From Methanolinea sp. UBA277 (GTDB lineage: Archaea > Halobacteriota > Methanomicrobia > Methanomicrobiales > Methanospirillaceae): 20,354 nt of DNA. Under the pieces are notes generated by a model. It saw only the letters and a program-made list of their open reading frames with translations. It ran no database searches and was not told the DNA's origin. Below are positions 15,658-20,354 of this stretch, in pieces (position 1 is the stretch's first letter; each line of letters opens with the position of its first letter). Where the stretch lies: assembly GCA_002499905.1 (NCBI GenBank), contig DANP01000004.1, positions 83,575 to 103,928 on the forward strand, in the 5' to 3' direction. The position numbers and the translations under genes are program-made.

Positions 15658-15700
15658 CAAATCACCTCTTCATTCCCTGATATGATCATATACTACGCCA
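15658..15700 (-). promoter_or_regulatory. Promoter, palindrome and strong SD of atpK
   Basis: Reading the reverse strand, AGTATATG (15694-15687) is the TATA candidate, overlapped by the perfect 12-bp palindrome ATATGATCATAT (15680-15691). GAGGTGAT (15668-15661) is the ribosome-binding site. The TATA-to-ATG distance of about 33 bases gives a short leader. The palindrome could be an operator (inference). Confidence 0.5.
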
Positions 15701-15844
15701 TTTTCACAACCTGATTCCCATGGTGTGCTGCCTACGTTACATCGTCGTGAATAAAGACCTGCCTCTGGATGGGTTTGGCTCCACTATCCATAAACGACAG
15801 GTGACCACGAATCCTGTTAATTTATAACGCGGAGGCTTTTCGCA

Positions 15845-15920
15845 GGGGGGGATTTTTCTGCCATCTACCACTTCCTTCAGCGTCGTGTGTCACATTAAAA
15901 AACAGAGACACTGTTTTTTT
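15845..15920 (+). ncRNA. Candidate small RNA with TATA box and hairpin terminator
   Basis: AATTTATAAC (15818-15827) is a good TATA box with no open frame after it. About 75 bases after the expected start lies a perfect hairpin: AAAAAACAG (15897-15905), loop AGACA, CTGTTTTTT (15911-15919), running into seven T. This would give an RNA of roughly 70-76 nt. A second weak hairpin (GCAG...CTGC, 15842-15861) sits at its 5' end. It is a structural guess; no RNA family is recognised. Confidence 0.25.
15897..15920 (+). terminator. Hairpin with poly-T tract
   Basis: A 9-bp perfect inverted repeat with a 5-base loop is followed by a T7 run on the plus strand. Six of the nine pairs are A-T, so the stem is weak as RNA, but the T-run itself can terminate archaeal RNA polymerase. 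Confidence 0.5.
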
Positions 15921-16127
15921 CTATCTCTTTTGGTTATCGTTAAGTGCTAAACTGACACTTGCAATCGTTAGTATATTCCTTAATATATAGTAATATCGAT
16001 GAATAATATATTTCAAAAAAACATTTTAGAATTTTTCCCGGTTTACAATCGATGCATTGAAAGATAAGAAGATCCGTTCTATCAGGACAACAACTACGGT
16101 CAGCATCTTTTTGTTAAACGGAAGGAA

Positions 16128-16168
16128 AGAATTATTTATCCGCTATTAATCCGGGGGTGGGGTAAAAT
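16128..16168 (+). promoter_or_regulatory. TATA box and SD of trm1
   Basis: ATTATTTATCC, at about 16131-16141, is the TATA candidate, putting the start of transcription close to 16163. GGGGGTGGGG (16153-16162) just before ATG 16169 may serve as ribosome-binding site if the leader is long enough to include it. Confidence 0.4.
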
Positions 16169-17281
16169 ATGGATGTAATCGAGGCAGAGGAGGGAAAAAC
16201 ACGTTTTTTTGTCCCACGCCAGGACTCCGGCCATGCCTTCCCCCCTGGGACGGGGCGCATCTTCTATAATCGGCGGATGGAGCTGAACAGGGATGCAACG
16301 GTCCTTCTGACATCTGTCCTCAACCCGCGGGAATACCTCGATGCCATGGGTGCAACCGGTGCACGGGGAATCAGGGTTGCGTCAGAATGCGGAATTCCGG
16401 TGACCATCAATGACCGGGATCCGGAAGCCGTCGAACTCATCCGGGAGAATGCAAACCATGCAGGCCTGCAGGTTGAAGTAACCGGCATGAATATTCACAC
16501 GCTCCTCTCCTGCCGGCGGTTCGATGCCGTTGATATCGATCCCTATGGTTCCCCTGCCCCGTACTGTGATTCTGCAATTCGCGGAACCCTCCGCTACCTT
16601 ATGGTCACCGCTACCGATACCGCCCCGCTCTGCGGTGCTCATCAGAAAGCAGGTATCCGCCGCTACTTTGCGCATCCGGTCAACAACGAGTACCATGCCG
16701 AGACCGGGCTCCGGACCCTTCTCGCGTTCGTGGTGCGGGAGACGGTGAAGTACGATCGGGGCATCCGGCCCCTCTTCTGCTTCTCCCGTGAACACTATGT
16801 CCGGGCTCACTTCCGTCTGGAGAACGGGGCCGGAAGAGCCGATAGGGCGGTTGCGGGAATCGGGTACATACACCAGTGCAGTGCATGCCCCCACCGGGTC
16901 GAGCAGTATGGAATCCTCCCTCTGTCAGAACCCTGCACCTCCTGTGGGAGTGTGACCGTTCCCATCGGCCCCCTCTGGCTAGGGGCGATCCAGGACCCTG
17001 ATATCATCTCGGCGATGCTTGACCGGCTGCCGGACCAGCCCCTGAATACCGCCCGGGAACTTGGATCGCTGCTGCATACCCTTCAGGACGAACTCCCCAC
17101 CTCGTCGTTCTATGACTACCATATGCTCGCAAAGCAGGGGAAGGTCTCGCCAAAGCCGATTGGCGATGTGATTGCCGGAATTCTTGATGCGGGATACCGG
17201 GCAAGCCGGACCCACTATACCGGGACGGGCATCAGGACCGATGCTCCCTACCAGGTGATCATGGAGATTTTGAAGGGATAA
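16169..17281 (+). CDS. trm1: tRNA (guanine26-N2/N2)-dimethyltransferase
   Basis: Trm1 uses two SAM molecules to make N2,N2-dimethylguanosine at position 26 of tRNAs. The 370-residue length is normal. The N-terminus has the conserved RIFYNRRMELNRD (30-42). The SAM fold follows, with YLDAMGATGARGIR (56-68) as motif I, INDRDPEAV (80-88), and the catalytic/substrate motif DIDPYGSP (122-129). A C-terminal zinc site is formed by C237, C240, C256 and C259 (CSACPHR and CTSCG). Both tRNAs in this window have G at position 26, its target base. It stands alone between an AT-rich spacer and the convergent DRG gene 289 bp away. Confidence 0.95.
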   Translation: MDVIEAEEGKTRFFVPRQDSGHAFPPGTGRIFYNRRMELNRDATVLLTSVLNPREYLDAMGATGARGIRVASECGIPVTINDRDPEAVELIRENANHAGLQVEVTGMNIHTLLSCRRFDAVDIDPYGSPAPYCDSAIRGTLRYLMVTATDTAPLCGAHQKAGIRRYFAHPVNNEYHAETGLRTLLAFVVRETVKYDRGIRPLFCFSREHYVRAHFRLENGAGRADRAVAGIGYIHQCSACPHRVEQYGILPLSEPCTSCGSVTVPIGPLWLGAIQDPDIISAMLDRLPDQPLNTARELGSLLHTLQDELPTSSFYDYHMLAKQGKVSPKPIGDVIAGILDAGYRASRTHYTGTGIRTDAPYQVIMEILKG

Positions 17282-17570
17282 TGAGACGGGATTCCTATTC
17301 TTCCCGGATGACTGATTCTTTATTCTGACGCTCCCAGGGCTCCGTTTCACCGCGGCGGCTATCAGTAGAGGATATCGCCATAGACGGACTGATTTGGGTG
17401 ACGTGCTACTTCTGGAAAACTCCTTTGGAAGGGCAGGGTATAACCGCCTATCGCACTACGGTGATGCCATAGGAGCGGTGGGTGAAGGCCCGGGAGCGTC
17501 TCATTCTAATCGCGCCCGGAATCGACGAATAACTGAAAAACATGGTAAAATTATCGTAAGATCATGGTGC

Positions 17571-18683
17571 TCAGTGCTCAATAATAATCGTGATAAGGTC
17601 ACCCTCTTTCAGGCGGTGCGGGAGCCCGACCCGCTGTCCGGGGTGTTTGACAGAATGCCCCCAGACCCGTGCATACCGGAAGCGGTCGACGAAGTCCCGG
17701 TGGAGTTTCCGGCAGACATCCTCGATGGTGCTTCCCCTGCGGATGATCAGCGGCTCTTCGAGGTCCGCCACCTCGCTCTGGGGCTTCAGGTATACCCGCA
17801 TGAACCCGAGCGTGTCATAGATCCGGCCCTTCATCTGCTCCATGTGGAACCCGGTGTGGGCAGATATCATGACCGGGTCCATGGAGAACCGGCCTTTGAG
17901 ATCTCTGACGATATCCGTTCTCTGGCTCTGCTCGATGAGGTCAATCTTGTTCACGGCGATGATGGCAGGCACATAGACCCTGTTGCCGAGCATGGCATCG
18001 ATGACCTCTTCCTGGGTAGCGTTCCCGCGGATCAGGATATCGGCGTTCATCATCTTGTTCTCGGCAAAAATGGACCGGATCTCATCGGTCTCGAGATCGA
18101 GCGTTCCCACCGAATTGACCCGGATCCCCCCGTGAGAGGTCTTCTTGATGGTGATGTCCGGTTTTGCCGTGTTGATCCTGATCCCGGCATCGTAGAGCTC
18201 CTTCATCAGAACGTCCACGTGGGAGGAGTTGAATACGTCGACCAGCATCACGATCATGTCAGCGCCCCGCACAACGCCGATGACCTCCTTTCCCCTGCCT
18301 TTCCCCATGGCGGCACCGGCGATCAGTCCCGGAATGTCAAGGATCTGGATCTTTGCGCCCTTATACTCCATGGCTCCCGGAACGACGGTGGTGGTGGTGA
18401 AGGCGTACGCAGCCACCTCGCTCTTCGTCCCGGTCAGCTTGTTGAGAAGCGTACTCTTCCCGGTTGACGGGAACCCGACCAGCACCACCGTCGCATCTCC
18501 GGACTTCTTGACCGAGTAGCCTTCTCCTCCGCCGGCCGACCTCATGGCGCGGGCGACGGCCTCGTCCTTCATCCTGGCGATCTTTGCCTTGACCCGCCCG
18601 ATGTGCTTCGCCGTGGCCTTGTTGTAGGGCGTCCGCTGGAGCTCCTCTTCCAGTTCCCGGATTTCGTCCTCAAGGCCCGCCAT
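17571..18683 (-). CDS. DRG-type (Obg/DRG family) GTPase with TGS domain
   Basis: This 370-residue developmentally-regulated GTP-binding (DRG) homologue is conserved in archaea and eukaryotes and linked to translating ribosomes. An N-terminal coiled helical region (1-50, LEDEIRELEEELQRTPYNKA) precedes the G domain: G1 GFPSTGKST at 70-78, switch regions with AFTTTT (94-99), G3 DIPG at 116-119 followed by the Obg-type Gly-rich GAAMGKGRG, and G4 NKID at 245-248. A TGS domain closes the protein (about 295-370, ending LITIIIEH). All GTP-binding motifs are intact. Its only ribosome-binding candidate is a weak AGGT about 10 bases before the ATG. It is convergent with trm1. Confidence 0.95.
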   Translation of the reverse strand: MAGLEDEIRELEEELQRTPYNKATAKHIGRVKAKIARMKDEAVARAMRSAGGGEGYSVKKSGDATVVLVGFPSTGKSTLLNKLTGTKSEVAAYAFTTTTVVPGAMEYKGAKIQILDIPGLIAGAAMGKGRGKEVIGVVRGADMIVMLVDVFNSSHVDVLMKELYDAGIRINTAKPDITIKKTSHGGIRVNSVGTLDLETDEIRSIFAENKMMNADILIRGNATQEEVIDAMLGNRVYVPAIIAVNKIDLIEQSQRTDIVRDLKGRFSMDPVMISAHTGFHMEQMKGRIYDTLGFMRVYLKPQSEVADLEEPLIIRRGSTIEDVCRKLHRDFVDRFRYARVWGHSVKHPGQRVGLPHRLKEGDLITIIIEH

Positions 18684-18761
18684 TGTTCTAAACCTATAGT
18701 GCGGGCAGAATTACTAACTTATCGTTACCGGTCAGGTAGTCATGCTCTCCGGACCCACTAC

Positions 18762-18815
18762 ACTGGTTCCGGGGCATGGTGCAGAGGGGGGCCGCTGCTC
18801 GTGGTCTGAACCAGT
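18762..18815. repeat. Inverted repeat ACTGGTTC / GAACCAGT in the DRG-tRNA spacer
   Basis: Perfect 8-bp arms at 18762-18769 and 18808-18815 enclose 38 bases, within which GCAG (18781-18784) and CTGC (18795-18798) could form an inner stem. It may be an RNA structure upstream of tRNA-Glu or chance. It lies outside the coding sequence. Confidence 0.3.
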
Positions 18816-18865
18816 AAAAGGCACCAGGCAGGGCCTGATTTCTCCCCAACATGACGAAAATCAAC

Positions 18866-18880
18866 AGATTTAAGTACGAA
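18866..18880 (+). promoter_or_regulatory. TATA box for tRNA-Glu
   Basis: ATTTAAGTA at 18868-18876 is about 30 bases upstream of the mature tRNA 5' end, the expected position for an archaeal tRNA promoter with a very short leader. CTTTT follows the gene and can act as terminator. Confidence 0.5.
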
Positions 18881-18904
18881 TATTGCGAATATAATAAAGC
18901 ACCT

Positions 18905-18979
18905 GCTGCTATAGTGTAGTCCGGCCAATCATGCGGGCCTCTCACGCCCGCGACTGGGGTTCGAATCCCCATAGCAGCA
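18905..18979 (+). tRNA. tRNA-Glu (anticodon CTC)
   Basis: A full cloverleaf is present. Acceptor GCTGCTA pairs with TAGCAGC, the discriminator is A, and the D arm is GTGT-AGTCCGGCCAA-TCAT as in archaeal tRNA-Glu. The anticodon stem CGGGC/GCCCG has loop CTCTCAC, giving anticodon CTC (GAG codon). The T arm is TGGGG-TTCGAAT-CCCCA. CCA is not encoded and there is no intron. Base 26 is G. Confidence 0.96.
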
Positions 18980-19021
18980 CTTTTCACTGATGGTCTTATT
19001 CCGGTTCTTCCTTTTACTCAA

Positions 19022-19102
19022 ATGATTTATATATAATATAAAGGATATTTTCCGTTAACCCATCCCAAAATTTCAGGGGCGGGTGAGAACCGGGGTAATC
19101 CA
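19022..19102 (+). promoter_or_regulatory. TATA box and leader of the DUF3303-like gene
   Basis: TTTATATA at 19026-19033 matches the archaeal consensus. Transcription should start near 19058, leaving a leader of about 45 nt that ends in GGGGTAATCCA before ATG 19103. Confidence 0.55.
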
Positions 19103-19360
19103 ATGCTATTCATGTCTATGTTCCAGTGGGAACCAGGAAAAACTGATGAGATTATGCAGATACGGATGAAGGAAAATACTCCTTCAGGTATGAAAATCGT
19201 TAAAGAATGGGTCGCACTAGAGACGAATCTTGTGTTTCGTTTAATCGATATCACTGATCCTGTTGCTCTTCTCAAATCGAGCAGAAGTTGGACAGACCTT
19301 GGCTATATCGAAATGCATCCTGTCATGGACTCACAAGAAGCTATAACTCTGCTTAAATAA
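19103..19360 (+). CDS. Small DUF3303-like protein
   Basis: This 85-residue protein begins MLFMSMFQWEPGKTDEIM, the beta-strand/helix start typical of small DUF3303 alpha+beta-barrel proteins, and ends with a helix (SQEAITLLK). Key features are an aromatic-acidic core (KEWVALETNLVFRLIDITD) and a W-D-L-G-Y-I-E strand near 63-70. Function of the family is unknown; the fold suggests a small dimer. It has no signal peptide or cysteines. Its GC content is lower than that of the metabolic genes, and it stands alone between a tRNA and an AT-rich spacer, a place where acquired genes often occur (inference). Confidence 0.7.
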   Translation: MLFMSMFQWEPGKTDEIMQIRMKENTPSGMKIVKEWVALETNLVFRLIDITDPVALLKSSRSWTDLGYIEMHPVMDSQEAITLLK

Positions 19361-19604
19361 AAAAAATTCAATAATTATTTTAATTGATTTGCCAATTTAC
19401 CGAATTTAAAATGCGCCATAACAGCATTTTGACAGGGTTTTATTCCTGCTGACAATAATATTGGATAAAGGAACGGATTTTACTGTAAACTGCAAAATTA
19501 ATGTACCAAAATAATTTAATGATACACCCCCGCACAAAATCATACACTGGTTTCCGTTACATATTCCATTTTTTTACAGCGCCAGCCCCATAAAACAATT
19601 TAAA

Positions 19605-19620
19605 CCGAAAATTATATTAA
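19605..19620 (+). promoter_or_regulatory. BRE + TATA of the secreted-protein gene
   Basis: CCGAAAA (19605-19611) followed by TTATATTA (19612-19619) matches the archaeal BRE-TATA pair well. The start of transcription is predicted near 19640-19645. Confidence 0.6.
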
Positions 19621-19643
19621 TTGAATAACCTTTTAAAAATTTT

Positions 19644-19665
19644 CATGCTGATGAACATCAGCATG
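19644..19665. promoter_or_regulatory. Perfect palindrome at the predicted transcription start
   Basis: CATGCTGATG-AA-CATCAGCATG has two 10-bp perfect arms and a 2-base centre. It sits directly at the predicted start site of the following gene. As DNA it suits a dimeric repressor; as RNA it would form a 5'-terminal hairpin of about nine pairs. The Shine-Dalgarno GGAGG (19673-19677) lies 8 bases beyond it, 6 bases before the ATG. Confidence 0.65.
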
Positions 19666-19683
19666 GATTCAGGGAGGGATGTA

Positions 19684-20354
19684 ATGAAAAAACTCATAAT
19701 TCTTTTAATTATCATAGCTCTCTTTACCGGATATGCCATGGCAGATCGTGGCATTCCCCCGGTTCCGGAGACCCAGGGTATTGTCACCTCCACTTCGGCC
19801 AATGTGGTCGGCAATTTCGCTTCTGTGACTGAGCTCCAGTGGAGGATCACCACATATCCCGGGGGATTGCCAGGTATTCTTGGTGATCCATGGGACCAGC
19901 GTGAGATCTATGAGTCCACCTACACCGAGGACACCCAGACTCAGGGGGTCGGCCTGATGCTCTATGACAAGGAGATGGATGTCGAGACATCAGGTCAGAT
20001 CAGCGGGCAGTGGAACATCGAGGCAACCAAGCAGATCGCCTTCATTGGCATAGACGGTGGGTACGTCGTTTCCAGCGACACCATCATGGTCGATGGTGCA
20101 GGGTTCGATGAGGATACCGAGGATTACGTGATCTGTCCCTTTGCTCCGGCCATCTTCACGAGCTTCCCGATGTTCTGCAACCGGGCCGAGGCCGGCAGCA
20201 CCATTGACATGACCGTTGCCAATATCCGAACCACCACCACGGACAGGTTCGTGATGCCCTCCAGCGACCACCCCGTTGAGCTCAACCATGACATCCGTGT
20301 CAGTGAGCTCGTGTCCGATGTGCCGTCCGTTGGCATGGCATCTGCATACATGGA
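19684..20354 (+). CDS. Secreted protein of unknown function (3' partial)
   Basis: The frame runs off the window end after 223 codons. It begins with a clear signal peptide, MKKLIILLIIIALFTGYAMA, with likely cleavage after A20. The mature part is acidic and rich in Thr, Ser, Asp and Gly, with beta-strand-like stretches such as SVTELQWRITTYP, QISGQWNIEATKQIAFIGIDG and STIDMTVANIRTTTTD, and only two cysteines. It resembles the large extracellular proteins of Methanomicrobiales, but I recognise no domain. GGAGG at a 6-base distance supports the start. It has a strong promoter and palindrome, so it may be regulated and well expressed (inference). Confidence 0.85.
   Translation, partial: MKKLIILLIIIALFTGYAMADRGIPPVPETQGIVTSTSANVVGNFASVTELQWRITTYPGGLPGILGDPWDQREIYESTYTEDTQTQGVGLMLYDKEMDVETSGQISGQWNIEATKQIAFIGIDGGYVVSSDTIMVDGAGFDEDTEDYVICPFAPAIFTSFPMFCNRAEAGSTIDMTVANIRTTTTDRFVMPSSDHPVELNHDIRVSELVSDVPSVGMASAYM

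Larger units (their letters stand above)
15701..16168. other. AT-rich intergenic region between atpK and trm1
   Basis: No protein gene is visible. The part from about 15890 to 16140 is strongly AT-rich compared with the surrounding genes, with many stops in all frames. It holds a candidate small-RNA unit (15818-15920), the direct repeat ATCGTTA around 15940 and 15965, and the trm1 promoter at its end. I see no Cdc6-box-like repeats that would argue for an origin. Confidence 0.5.
19361..19683. other. AT-rich intergenic region with promoter of the secreted protein
   Basis: No gene is seen up to about 19600. A T/A-rich run after the DUF3303-like stop may terminate transcription. The last 80 bases hold a promoter, palindrome and Shine-Dalgarno sequence (listed separately). 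The rest is simple AT-rich sequence without clear repeats. Confidence 0.55.

Noticed and set aside
15890..16140. Replication origin in the AT-rich spacer
   Set aside because: No repeated origin-recognition boxes and no cdc6/orc1 gene are nearby; AT content alone is not enough.
17490..17525. T-loop-like TTCTAATC suggesting a tRNA
   Set aside because: The flanking bases cannot form a T stem and no acceptor or anticodon arm fits.
17460..17560. C/D-box-like RNA (GTGATGC ... CTGA) in the trm1-DRG spacer
   Set aside because: The C box is imperfect, the boxes are too far apart for an archaeal C/D guide RNA, and no C'/D' pair is visible.
17394..18467. 357-codon open frame on the plus strand
   Set aside because: It lies antisense to the DRG GTPase, whose motifs are complete. 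The long frame comes from GC-rich codon bias; its product has no recognisable motif.
18694..18987. 97-codon reverse-strand frame reading MGIRTPVAGVRGPHDWPDYTIA
   Set aside because: Its start lies across the reverse complement of tRNA-Glu, a common source of false small proteins. The rest is noncoding spacer.

Overview
The window looks like a piece of the chromosome of a methanogenic archaeon, most likely of the order Methanomicrobiales. The evidence is a set of archaeal or methanogen-type genes: an HdrA-like flavo/iron-sulfur protein, archaeal CoaD, PyrB-PyrI, a DGGGP synthase-like UbiA protein for ether lipids, Trm1, a DRG-type GTPase, an A-type ATP synthase K subunit, a fused ADP-forming acyl-CoA synthetase, and tRNAs without an encoded CCA. 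Promoters are of the archaeal TATA type and several sit so close to the start codon that leaderless mRNAs are expected. Genes are GC-rich; the gene-poor stretches near 15.9-16.1 kb and 19.36-19.64 kb are strikingly AT-rich. The genus cannot be fixed from the sequence alone. No rRNA, CRISPR array, transposase or integrase was found.

Layout. 3-1853: the 3' part of a membrane Ser/Thr protein kinase with a long Thr-rich outer stalk, cut by the window start. 1854-2220: spacer with a possible short frameshifted reading frame. 2221-4287 (-): fused acyl-CoA synthetase, divergent from an Rsm22-family methyltransferase (4428-5942) across a spacer with repeated palindromic elements. 6052-8064: pyrB-pyrI-TPR protein, a tight unit. 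8226-9395: CPA2 cation/proton antiporter, overlapping tail-to-tail with a CBS-pair protein (9373-9867, -) that follows coaD (9921-10388, -). coaD is divergent, with only 30 bp between start codons, from a compact run of overlapping genes: gamma-carbonic anhydrase-like protein, short HdrA-like protein and mtnA. A DUF116 protein follows from its own TATA box and meets a UbiA prenyltransferase tail-to-tail. 14943-15017 (-): tRNA-Arg(CCT).

15018-16168 is sparsely coding. Its one convincing gene is a lone ATP synthase K subunit without any other subunit beside it; it also carries a TATA-hairpin-polyT arrangement that could be a small RNA. Then come trm1 (16169-17281), the DRG GTPase (17571-18683, -), tRNA-Glu(CTC) (18905-18979), a small DUF3303-like protein (19103-19360) and the start of a secreted protein (19684-end) preceded by a perfect 10+10 bp palindrome at its predicted transcription start.

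Most genes are housekeeping: pyrimidine synthesis, CoA synthesis, tRNA and ribosome modification, lipids. The items I consider most worth attention are the orphan K subunit, the short stand-alone HdrA-like protein co-transcribed with a carbonic anhydrase homologue and mtnA, the palindrome-controlled secreted protein, and the beta-alpha order of the acyl-CoA synthetase. I found no clear multi-gene defence or other wholly new system.
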